Assembly: GCA_029565685.1 (NCBI GenBank)
Contig: JAKQNR010000022.1
Span: forward strand, 1 to 64,000
Reading direction: 5' to 3'
From: a bacterium
Lineage (GTDB): Bacteria > Zhuqueibacterota > Zhuqueibacteria > Residuimicrobiales > Residuimicrobiaceae
DNA length: 64,000 nucleotides
Each line of letters begins with the position of its first letter. Position 1 is the first letter of the stretch. The translations under genes and the position numbers were made by a program. This document shows positions 34,812 through 43,162 of the stretch, in pieces. Below the pieces are notes generated by a model. That model had not been told where the DNA came from. It did not search any database and saw only the letters and a list, made by a program, of their open reading frames with translations.

Positions 34812-37328
34812 TTGAAAAAAGCACTGATGGTGATGGCCCTGCTGCCGGCTTGTATTTTCTCGCAACCGGAGGAGTGGGTACTGTATATGATAGGCAATGC
34901 GCACATCGATTTGGCCTATCGCTGGCGGTGGAACGAGACCACCGACCGGGTCACGCCGGATACCTTTATCGGCGTTCTCGATATGTTGGATAAAATGCCG
35001 GAGCTGACCTATGCTCAGAGCCAGCTGGCTCTGTACGAATCCATTGAAAAAACACATCCGCAGGTGTTCCGGCGCATTCGAGAAAAAATCAGCGCCGGAC
35101 AATGGTCTGTGGTCGGCGGTCAGTGGGCTGAGCCGGACGCCATTCTGCCTTCCGGTGAATCGCACATACGCCAATTTCTAATCGGCATAGAATACTGCCG
35201 GACCCATCTTGGCGTGGATTCGATTGACATCGCCTGGCTTCCGGATGCGTTTTGCGGCCAGGCGTTGACCCTGCCGCAGATTTTTTCCGGCTGCGGCATC
35301 CGTTATTATCTCTTTGGCCGAGGCGAGCCGACGGGCAAGCAAGTGTTCCGCTGGATCGCTCCGGACAGTTCGTCCCTGCTGGCTTATCATCTGCCGGTAC
35401 CCTACGGTCTGACCGCCCCGAATGCCGATCTGTTGACCCCTCTGCGCGAGTGGCGCCGCACTACTGGGCTTCCCTTTGCCATGGTGTTGTTCGGAGAGGG
35501 CGATCACGGAGGCGGGCCCCGTCAGACCGATATCGAGGCCATCGAGCGATTACGAAAAATGGAGGGGGTCCCCACCCTGCGCTATACGACGGCAGAAGAG
35601 TTTTTCGCCCGTCTGTCGCAAACCCCGCGCAGCTGGCCCGCTCATTTCGGCGAGATCGGCCGAGGCAGCGGCGAATCGAAGGCGGTGGAGCAATCGTGGA
35701 TGGGTTCTTATACCAGTCAGGCGGTGATTAAAAAACTGCATCGAGACGCGGAAAATCTGCTGTTGACCGCCGAGAAATTCGCCACCATCGGCAGCATGCT
35801 GCAGCGCAAACCGTTGTACCCCCGCGTGGATTTTCGCGAAGCCTGGAAACTGCTGCTGCGCAATCAGTTCCATGATATTCTTCCCGGCACTTCGATCGGC
35901 GATGTGTTCGATGACAGCCGCAGAGATCTGCGGTGGGTGGATCAGGAAGGCCGCCGGTTGTTGCGCTTCGGCCTGGAGGTCATCGGCTCGCGCATCGACA
36001 CTCGCGATGCGGGCATCCCTTTGGTGGTCTACAACCCCTGTTCCTGGGTGCGCGGGGATGTGGTGGAAGCGGATGTGCACTTTGTTCAGCCCTGCGAACG
36101 ATTCACGGTTCTGGATACAAACACAGAGCCGGTCGCCTATCAGGTTCTCAGCGTATCCGGCGACAAACAGCATTACCGATTGCTCATGGCGGTGCGCGAC
36201 ATCCCTTCGATCGGCTACAAGGTGTATCGTGTGATTCCTCATCACCGTTCGCTGCCGAAAACAGAGTTGTTCGTCAAGGGGCAGTCGGCCGAGAGTCGCT
36301 ATTTCCGCGTCACTTGGAATCAAACCGGTCTCTCTTCGATTTATGACAAAACGCTGAACCGCGAGGTTCTATCCGGAACTGCCAACCGGCTTCAGCTGCT
36401 CGGCGAATCCCGTTCGTCGGCGTGGGACCTGGTGCTTTCCGGTGAAGAGTTTCCCCTGCAGGCCATCGGCCGGCCGGTGGTGGTGGAGAAAGGGCCTGTT
36501 CGCGCGGTCGTCCGTTGGCAGAACACCACCAGTTCCTCACGCGTGGTGCGGGATCTCATTCTCCATGTCGACCAGCCGCGGATCGATTTCGCCATGACGG
36601 TGGACTGGCATGAAAGCGACCGCGTATTAAAAGCCGTTTTTCCGGTGAACGTGTCCGGAGGTCGTGCGGTGTTCGAGCAGCCCTACGGCGTCATTGAAAG
36701 GCCGCTGGACGGCATGGATCATCCGGCGCAGAACTGGATCGATCTGTCGGAATCCGCTTATGGGGTGGCGTTGTTGAACGACGGAAAATATGGATTTGAT
36801 GTAAAGGATCAAACCATGCGCATGTCCATTGTGCGCGCAAGCCGGGATATGGATCCCCGGATGGACGAAGGGACGCATACTTTCAAATACGCCCTATTTC
36901 CTCATGCGGGGGATTGGGTAAAAGGACGGGTGATGCAGGCTGCGCTGCAACTGAATCAGCCGCTTACATGTCTGCAGGAGAACCATCATATCGGATCGTT
37001 GCCGGATTGGGGCGAGCGTCGCAACGATTTTTCTCTAGGCAGAAGTCATTCGTTTTTCGCCGTGGACCAGGATCATGTCCTTATCACCGCGCTCAAGGTT
37101 CAGCAAGGAAACTGGTCGCCCAACCATGTGGTGCTGCGTTTATTCGAATCTTCAGGACAGAACGTGCAGGCGAGGATTTTTTGTCCCGCACGGCCTAAAA
37201 GAGTCATGGCCGCCAATCACCTCGAGGATCCTTTACCCGGCGCCTCAACGATCCAGATAGAGCGAGATGGCTTTGTAATTCCGATGAAAGCCAACGAGAT
37301 TCGCACTCTGTTGCTCGAGTTTGAGTGA
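34812..37328 (+). CDS. Secreted alpha-mannosidase (GH38)
   Basis: An 838-residue exported glycoside hydrolase. Start chosen at TTG 34812 because GGGAG lies 6 bp upstream and it opens a signal peptide (MKKALMVMALLPACIFSQ); an upstream TTG (34749) has neither. The zinc site is H31 and D33 in GNAHIDLAYRW. The nucleophile is D145 in AWLPDAFCGQ. The GH38 middle domain and C-terminal beta-sandwich follow. Its substrates are alpha-mannosides such as N-glycan-type chains. It has no T9SS sorting domain. Confidence 0.88.
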   Translation: MKKALMVMALLPACIFSQPEEWVLYMIGNAHIDLAYRWRWNETTDRVTPDTFIGVLDMLDKMPELTYAQSQLALYESIEKTHPQVFRRIREKISAGQWSVVGGQWAEPDAILPSGESHIRQFLIGIEYCRTHLGVDSIDIAWLPDAFCGQALTLPQIFSGCGIRYYLFGRGEPTGKQVFRWIAPDSSSLLAYHLPVPYGLTAPNADLLTPLREWRRTTGLPFAMVLFGEGDHGGGPRQTDIEAIERLRKMEGVPTLRYTTAEEFFARLSQTPRSWPAHFGEIGRGSGESKAVEQSWMGSYTSQAVIKKLHRDAENLLLTAEKFATIGSMLQRKPLYPRVDFREAWKLLLRNQFHDILPGTSIGDVFDDSRRDLRWVDQEGRRLLRFGLEVIGSRIDTRDAGIPLVVYNPCSWVRGDVVEADVHFVQPCERFTVLDTNTEPVAYQVLSVSGDKQHYRLLMAVRDIPSIGYKVYRVIPHHRSLPKTELFVKGQSAESRYFRVTWNQTGLSSIYDKTLNREVLSGTANRLQLLGESRSSAWDLVLSGEEFPLQAIGRPVVVEKGPVRAVVRWQNTTSSSRVVRDLILHVDQPRIDFAMTVDWHESDRVLKAVFPVNVSGGRAVFEQPYGVIERPLDGMDHPAQNWIDLSESAYGVALLNDGKYGFDVKDQTMRMSIVRASRDMDPRMDEGTHTFKYALFPHAGDWVKGRVMQAALQLNQPLTCLQENHHIGSLPDWGERRNDFSLGRSHSFFAVDQDHVLITALKVQQGNWSPNHVVLRLFESSGQNVQARIFCPARPKRVMAANHLEDPLPGASTIQIERDGFVIPMKANEIRTLLLEFE

Positions 37329-37431
37329 AAACAACCACGCAGCGTTCTGGCGTTCGTACGCCCGCGCTTGGAGGGACGGTGCGAAAAGCAGACCGAGCGG
37401 GCGGATTCTGATATTTGGAACAAGGAGAAAT

Positions 37432-38379
37432 ATGCAGCAATCGACACAAAGAAAGCTCGCTGTTTTCGCGATGACGACCCTGGCGGCTCTGCTGCTATTG
37501 GTTCTTTCCGCACTGGCTGGGGATGAGGAGGGGGCTCGTCGAACCCTGACCTTTTGGGATATTTGGGCTTTGCCCCGCGTGTGGGTCGGCGCCCTTTTAG
37601 CTCTGGCCGGTCTGCTCCTGCTCATGAGCAAAAAGCTCACGGCGGGCATTCGTTTCTTGAGCCTGTTGATCATCTTTTTCGCCTTTGCGGTGATTTCCAA
37701 TCTGCCGTTGGGCCATTTCGCCCGCGGCATGGGTTTGCACCCCAGTCCCATGTGCGCTGTGGAAAAGCCATTCCTGTTCCTGCAGATGGACCGCGCGGTG
37801 CCGATCGTTTTCATCGCCATCCTCTCTTTTATCGCCCTGATCTCCATCGTGGGCAACAAGCTGTTCTGCGGCTGGAACTGTCCGATCGGCGCAGTGCAGG
37901 AACTGCTGCATCGCATCCCTCTGCCCCGTCGATTAAAAATCAAATTGCCTTTCAAAATCGCCAACGCCGTCCGCATCGTGTTCTTTATGCTTTTTCTCGC
38001 GGTTCTTTTCCTCACCGGCGCCAGCCTCTATGAGTACGTCAATCCGTTCGAGTTTTTACACTGGGACCTGGAAGCGGCGGTGATTCCGGCCTTTGTAATC
38101 ACCTTTATCGGCGCGGTGTTTATCTTTCGGCCTTTTTGTTACTTGGTCTGTCCTCTCGGGCTGATCACCTGGCTGTTGGAACCTCTGGCCTTAACGCGCA
38201 TTCGATTGGATAGGAAAAAATGCACCATGTGTCTGCGCTGCGTCCATCAGTCGCCCTGTCCTAGTGTTCAGGCGGTTTTGGACGGCCGGCGGATAAGGCC
38301 CGATTGTCATGCCTGCGGCATTTGTCTGCACACCTGTCCGGAGAATGCGCTTAAATTCGACCATTCGGCGGATGCATGA
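37432..38379 (+). CDS. NapH/CcoG-like polyferredoxin membrane protein
   Basis: A 315-residue protein. Start at ATG 37432 with AAGGAG 6 bp upstream; the earlier in-frame part overlaps the mannosidase end. About six membrane segments carry two cytoplasmic Cys pairs, FCGWNCP and FCYLVCP. The C-terminus has two 4Fe-4S clusters: CTMCLRC with a fourth Cys after five residues (normally three), then CHACGICLHTCP. Such proteins pass electrons between quinol or membrane and periplasmic reductases. No partner reductase is adjacent, so the pathway is unknown. Its stop overlaps the next gene by four bases. Confidence 0.8.
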   Translation: MQQSTQRKLAVFAMTTLAALLLLVLSALAGDEEGARRTLTFWDIWALPRVWVGALLALAGLLLLMSKKLTAGIRFLSLLIIFFAFAVISNLPLGHFARGMGLHPSPMCAVEKPFLFLQMDRAVPIVFIAILSFIALISIVGNKLFCGWNCPIGAVQELLHRIPLPRRLKIKLPFKIANAVRIVFFMLFLAVLFLTGASLYEYVNPFEFLHWDLEAAVIPAFVITFIGAVFIFRPFCYLVCPLGLITWLLEPLALTRIRLDRKKCTMCLRCVHQSPCPSVQAVLDGRRIRPDCHACGICLHTCPENALKFDHSADA

Positions 38380-39110
38380 GAAGCACTGTACTGAACCTCG
38401 CCCATCGGGGGGCATCCGGCCATGCGCCGGAGAACACCCTGGCCGCTGTTCAGCTTGCGATGGAACTCGGCGCTGACGGCATCGAGATCGACGTTCACCT
38501 CACACGTGATCAAGAGGTGGTTTTGCTGCACGACGATCTGCTGCAGCGCACGACCAATGGCGTTGGCGCGGTTCAGGACTTTGATCTGGTGGAGCTTAGA
38601 ACGCTCGATGCCGGTTCCTGGTTTTCCCTGGCGTATGTCTCAGAGCCGATCCCGACGTTGCAGCAGGTCCTGAGCCTGGCGTCGGACCGGCTTTTCGTCA
38701 ACGTTGAAATCAAGGCGGAGGAACGGGTGGAGATTCTGGCCGCCAGGGTGGTGGACCTGCTCACAAAGCATCAGACCCGTTGCATGATCACCTCTTTTGA
38801 TCAAAAGGCACTGTTAGCGGTCGCTGCATTGGGCTCGTCGATTCCTCTGGGATTCATTTTCGAGGATTATCCGCAACAGGCTCTGGAGGTCCCGTGGCCG
38901 ATCCTCTGCGCGGATTACCATCTACTGGATCCCGCATGGATCAACCGCTGCCGTCAGGCAAAGAAGCAGCTCTTTGCCTGGACGGTGAACGAAAGCGCAG
39001 ATCTGAAGGCGGTCCTCAAACTGGGCGTTGACGGGATCATGACCAACTATCCGGATCGGTTGCGTAAACTGTTGGCCACCGGGCGTCTGTCGGGGCGCGA
39101 GGAGAGATAG
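38376..39110 (+). CDS. Glycerophosphodiester phosphodiesterase family protein
   Basis: A 244-residue cytoplasmic enzyme (no signal peptide) that cleaves glycerophosphodiesters to glycerol-3-phosphate and an alcohol. Catalytic His is H10 in LAHRGASGHAPENT; metal ligands EID at 37-39 and the second His in LLHDD at about 52 are in place. The barrel continues with VEIKAEE and ends FAWTVNESADLKAVLKLGVDGIMTNYPDR, a GDPD signature. Overlap ATGA with the polyferredoxin gene implies a joint transcript. Confidence 0.92.
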   Translation: MRSTVLNLAHRGASGHAPENTLAAVQLAMELGADGIEIDVHLTRDQEVVLLHDDLLQRTTNGVGAVQDFDLVELRTLDAGSWFSLAYVSEPIPTLQQVLSLASDRLFVNVEIKAEERVEILAARVVDLLTKHQTRCMITSFDQKALLAVAALGSSIPLGFIFEDYPQQALEVPWPILCADYHLLDPAWINRCRQAKKQLFAWTVNESADLKAVLKLGVDGIMTNYPDRLRKLLATGRLSGREER

Positions 39111-39542
39111 AAGCCAGGCAACCGCTCCGCAGCTTGACAATCGTCTCGATATCATGAATCCGCACGGCAATAAAGCGTTTTGTCATCTATAACCAGTCGC
39201 TTAGCAAGCCAAAGCCAAACCGACCGCCGATGAATCGGCGGCCCACTGCGCCATCGTCGGATTCCTCATTACTGGCTTTCCGCAATTGGTGCAGAAAGCA
39301 GATATTTCTGATGCTGATCCCATAAAAGGTGAGTCGTTGCTCGCGATTGTCTCGATCAGAAAAAAGATTCAAGCATCGAGTGGAAAAGTAAATTTACATT
39401 TTCTATCATTTCAGTTCACATCTGCATGACCCTGATGGGCGCGGTGGCTTGGCGCGATAAACCTGGCGCTCCTCGCCGATTCACGGGGGCAGATGATGCG
39501 CACGTTTGATCATCCATCGGCTGTTTTTATCGAGGAGTGCGT
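39111..39542. other. Intergenic region, 432 bp
   Basis: No gene, RNA or terminator that I can support. The open frames here are short, on both strands, and have no ribosome site. GAGGAG just before 39543 is the next gene's ribosome site. Confidence 0.5.
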
Positions 39543-40571
39543 ATGAAAGCATTGGTGCTGATCTCTGCGGGCCGTCTGGACTATCGGGAGGCGCCCGAGC
39601 CCCGCATGCGGCCGGATGAGGTTTTAATCCGCGTCAAAGCATGCGCCATCGGCGAGGAGGATGTCGCTGCTTTGGACGGAAGGTCCGCTCTGCGGGTGCC
39701 GCCTCTGATCATGGGACATGAGGCCTCCGGCGTTGTCGAAAAGGTCGGCGGGCAGGTGCGCGGCTGGCAGCCTGGGGACCGCGTGGCCTTTGAATCTCTG
39801 GTTTATCCGCTTGAAGATCGGCAGGCGCGTGCGGGATTGTACCATCTTGCGGATGAGAAAAAGCGGGTGGGCGCTTCCTGCAAGGCCTATCGGCTGGACG
39901 GCGCCATGGCGGAGCGGATCGCTCTGCCCGGCTATCTGCTTCATCGGATTCCCGATTCAGTGAGCTTTGATCAAGCTGCCCTGGCCGAACCAGCTGCTCA
40001 TGCCGCCCATGCCGTTCGCCTGACGCCGCCGAATCTGAACGACGCTGTGGCAGTGATCGGTTGCGGTGTCACGGGGTTACTGCTGGTCCAGCTTCTCTCT
40101 CTTGCCGGCGCTGGACCGGTCATAGCTGTGGATCAGCATGAGGAGCGGCGGAATTTTGCCCTGGATTCGGGCGCTGATGAGGCATTCTCAGACGATGCCG
40201 CCGTCAGCGAACGCATAAGACAACGCACGGCGGGTCATGGGGTTTCTATCGTGTTCGATACCCTGGGCCGAGCTGACACGCTGCAAACAGCGATCGATTG
40301 TCTGGATGCAAACGGGGTGGTGAATGTCGTCGGTTTCTCGAATACCGCGGTGCCGACGCCTCTGCAGCAAATGGTCGAACGGCAGCTGCGTTTGCAAGGC
40401 AGCTGTGGAGTGTGCGGCGAATTCCCGGCTGTTCTCGACATGATCGCCCGACGCATCCTGGATGTCGATTCCCTGCAAAGCATCAAAGCGCCCCTGTCCG
40501 AGGGCGCGCTCTGGTTTGACAAGCTGGCGCGCAACGAGGAAAAGCTGTTGAAAGTCATTCTGCATCCCTAA
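39543..40571 (+). CDS. Medium-chain (zinc-type) alcohol/sorbitol dehydrogenase-like oxidoreductase lacking zinc-binding cysteines
   Basis: A 342-residue MDR protein, likely NAD(P)-dependent. ATG at 39543 with GAGGAG 6 bp upstream. N-terminal GroES-like domain, then a Rossmann fold with AVIGCGVTGLLLVQL near 172-186. MGHEASG (H59, E60) is kept, but the catalytic-zinc Cys expected at position 37 is Gly (ACAIGEED instead of ACGICGSD). The four-Cys structural zinc lobe is also absent: near residue 95-110 there is LYHLADEKKRVG. It may therefore be a zinc-free reductase or have another substrate. It lies 5' of the GH78 gene. Confidence 0.75.
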   Translation: MKALVLISAGRLDYREAPEPRMRPDEVLIRVKACAIGEEDVAALDGRSALRVPPLIMGHEASGVVEKVGGQVRGWQPGDRVAFESLVYPLEDRQARAGLYHLADEKKRVGASCKAYRLDGAMAERIALPGYLLHRIPDSVSFDQAALAEPAAHAAHAVRLTPPNLNDAVAVIGCGVTGLLLVQLLSLAGAGPVIAVDQHEERRNFALDSGADEAFSDDAAVSERIRQRTAGHGVSIVFDTLGRADTLQTAIDCLDANGVVNVVGFSNTAVPTPLQQMVERQLRLQGSCGVCGEFPAVLDMIARRILDVDSLQSIKAPLSEGALWFDKLARNEEKLLKVILHP

Positions 40572-40655
40572 CGCGACGGCGCCGCTGACAGCACCGCCAT
40601 GGCCATTGCATCCGTCGATCGGCATAGGAAACAAATTCTACGAGGTAGGTTGATT

Positions 40656-43064
40656 ATGGTCGCTCTTCTTCGTTTTATCCATCCCTCCGCTTTGCTGTCC
40701 TTTCTCTTTCTGTTCCTTTTCATCACCCATGTAAAGGCAAACCATCAAACGGCGCCCGCTTTTATCTCCGCCAAGCCGATTTGGCCCAAGGGCATGGAAA
40801 AGACATTAAACTGCGCTGTGGGGTTTCAGACGACCTTTACCGCGCCGCGCTCCGCCGACCTCAAGCTGCGGCTTACTGGATCGTCTGTTTACCGCATATT
40901 CCTCAACGGGGAATTTATCGGTTACGGGCCGGCCCGCGGGCCGCTTGGGTTTCATCGCATCGATGCCTGGCCCTTGTGCAACGGCCTGCGCGACGGCCGC
41001 AATGTGCTTTATATCGAAGTGACCGCTTATAACGTCAACAGCTATTATCTGGTGGATCAACCGGGTTTTCTCCAGGCCGAGGTGGTGGCGGACGGCCGGG
41101 TGCTGGCCTCCACCGGCGGCGCTGGTTCGCCTTTTCGCGCCCGGCTGATGGATGAACGGCTGCAAAAAATGCAGAGGTACAGCTTTCAACGGCCTTTTCT
41201 CGAAATGTACCGGCTGACTCCGGATTTCAGCCAATGCCGTGTTCAGCCGGATGCGCCTTTTCAAGAGGTGAAGTGCAGCACCACAAAAGCCAAACATTAT
41301 TTGCCGAGAAGGGTTGCGTATCCTGCCTTCAGTAAACGTCCCGCCCGCGTCTCTACGGCCGCCGGACGACTGGAACGACGGCCGCCTTCGGAAAAGCTAT
41401 GGATGGACCGGGCGCTGACCGACATCGGTCCCAAGCTTGGCGGATTTCCACAGTCTGAATTGTCCATCATTCCATCGCTGGAGATGCAGCGCTATCGCAG
41501 CGTGATGACGGAAACCGCGCTGTGCGTCTTTGAGCCTGGACAGAGCGCCGCGCTTGCTGAAAACGAATTCCGCATTTTTGATCTGGGCACCAATTTGACC
41601 GGATTTGTCGGCGCGCGGGTTCACTGTGACGCACCAACGCAGCTGTGGTTTCTTTTTGATGAAATTTTAGTGGAAAACGATGTGGACTTTAAGCGCATGG
41701 GCTGCGTCAATATCATTCCCTATGAATTGGCGCCCGGCGACTATCAAGTGGAGAACGCGGAGCCTTATACCATGCGCTACATCAAAGCGGTGGCGCTCAA
41801 GGGATCGTGTACGCTTTCCGACCTCTATCTGCGTGAGTTCGCCAATCCTGAAGCGCAGCGCGCGCAATTCAGCTGCAGCGATCGATCATTAAACCGGCTG
41901 TTTGAAGCGGCGCGCGAAACCTTCCGCCAGAACGCAGTGGATTTGTTCACCGATTGTCCGGGCCGTGAACGTTCCGGCTGGCTGTGCGACAGCTATTTCA
42001 CCAGCCGGGTCGCTTTGGATTTGTGCGGCAATACGGCTGTGGAAAAAAATTTCCTGGAAAATTTTCTCCTGGCGGCTGATTTCCCCGGACTGCCGGAAGG
42101 CATGTTGCCTATGTGCTATCCGGCGGACCATCCGGATGGCAATTTCATTCCCAATTGGGCGCTTTGGTTCGTCGTACAGTTGGAAGAATATCAGGCGCGT
42201 TCCGGCGACCGGGCGCTGGTGCAGGCGCTGCAGCCGCGTGTGGACAGTTTATTCAGTTATCTGGCCAAGCTGAAAAACAGCGACGGTCTGCTGGAAAAGC
42301 TGCCGGCCTGGGTTTTCGTTGAATGGTCCAAGGCCAACAGCTTTGTCCAGGATGTCAACTATCCCTCCAACATGCTCTATGCCGGCGCTCTGGACGTCGC
42401 CGGCCGGCTTTACGGCCGGTCCGATTATTCGCAGCAGGCCGGCGCGGTGCGGGAGACCATTCGTCGGCAGTCGTTTGACGGCGAATTTTTCGTCGACAAC
42501 GCTGTGCGGGGAAAGAACGGGCTTGCGGTGACGCGCAATCGCAGCGAGGCCTGTCAGTATTACGCTTTTTATTTCGGCGTGGCCACGCCGCAGAGTCATG
42601 CGGCCCTGTGGCAAAAGCTGGTCAAAGAGTTCGGCCCCAAGCGTAAAGAGACCAACGCCTATCCGGAAGTGCATCCAGCCAATACGTTTATCGGGGATTA
42701 TCTTCGGCTGGAATTGCTGTCGCGTGCTGGACTGGTGCAGCAGGTATTGTCTGAGTCCAAGGATTTCTTTCTCTACATGGCGGAACGCACCGGAACCCTG
42801 TGGGAGAATCGAGGCACTAACGCCAGCACCAATCACGGTTTTGCCTCCCATATCGCGCATATCCTGGTGCGCGACGTGCTCGGTGTTCGCACGCTGGATA
42901 TTCCCAACAAAAAAGTCGTTGTACAATTGGCGCCTGTGCCCTTGGACTGGTGTGAAGCGCGGCTGCCGCTGCCGGATGGACTGCTGTCCGTCCGATGGTG
43001 GTATGAGCAGGGGGTGCAGAAACGCGAGGTGATCTGTCCGCAGGGCTGGGCAGTGGAAGAGTAG
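40656..43064 (+). CDS. Secreted alpha-L-rhamnosidase (GH78-like)
   Basis: An 802-residue exported enzyme. ATG at 40656 begins a signal peptide (MVALLRFIH..., cleavage about residue 29). N-terminal beta domains carry a jelly-roll segment with YRIFLNGEFIGYGPARG. The (alpha/alpha)6 barrel has the GH78 hallmark FTDCPGRERSGWLCDSYF, which carries the acidic catalytic residue, and YNGNFIPNWALWF-like continuation. It would release terminal alpha-L-rhamnose from pectin, flavonoid or polysaccharide chains. No T9SS domain. Confidence 0.8.
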   Translation: MVALLRFIHPSALLSFLFLFLFITHVKANHQTAPAFISAKPIWPKGMEKTLNCAVGFQTTFTAPRSADLKLRLTGSSVYRIFLNGEFIGYGPARGPLGFHRIDAWPLCNGLRDGRNVLYIEVTAYNVNSYYLVDQPGFLQAEVVADGRVLASTGGAGSPFRARLMDERLQKMQRYSFQRPFLEMYRLTPDFSQCRVQPDAPFQEVKCSTTKAKHYLPRRVAYPAFSKRPARVSTAAGRLERRPPSEKLWMDRALTDIGPKLGGFPQSELSIIPSLEMQRYRSVMTETALCVFEPGQSAALAENEFRIFDLGTNLTGFVGARVHCDAPTQLWFLFDEILVENDVDFKRMGCVNIIPYELAPGDYQVENAEPYTMRYIKAVALKGSCTLSDLYLREFANPEAQRAQFSCSDRSLNRLFEAARETFRQNAVDLFTDCPGRERSGWLCDSYFTSRVALDLCGNTAVEKNFLENFLLAADFPGLPEGMLPMCYPADHPDGNFIPNWALWFVVQLEEYQARSGDRALVQALQPRVDSLFSYLAKLKNSDGLLEKLPAWVFVEWSKANSFVQDVNYPSNMLYAGALDVAGRLYGRSDYSQQAGAVRETIRRQSFDGEFFVDNAVRGKNGLAVTRNRSEACQYYAFYFGVATPQSHAALWQKLVKEFGPKRKETNAYPEVHPANTFIGDYLRLELLSRAGLVQQVLSESKDFFLYMAERTGTLWENRGTNASTNHGFASHIAHILVRDVLGVRTLDIPNKKVVVQLAPVPLDWCEARLPLPDGLLSVRWWYEQGVQKREVICPQGWAVEE

Positions 43065-43162
43065 AGCGTGCATGGCGCGGGCGGATCTTCTAGCCATCCT
43101 GATTTTCCGGTTGCGGCCGTTTTCGCTTCTTTCCCCTCTTTTTTATAAGGAACGAACGTTTT

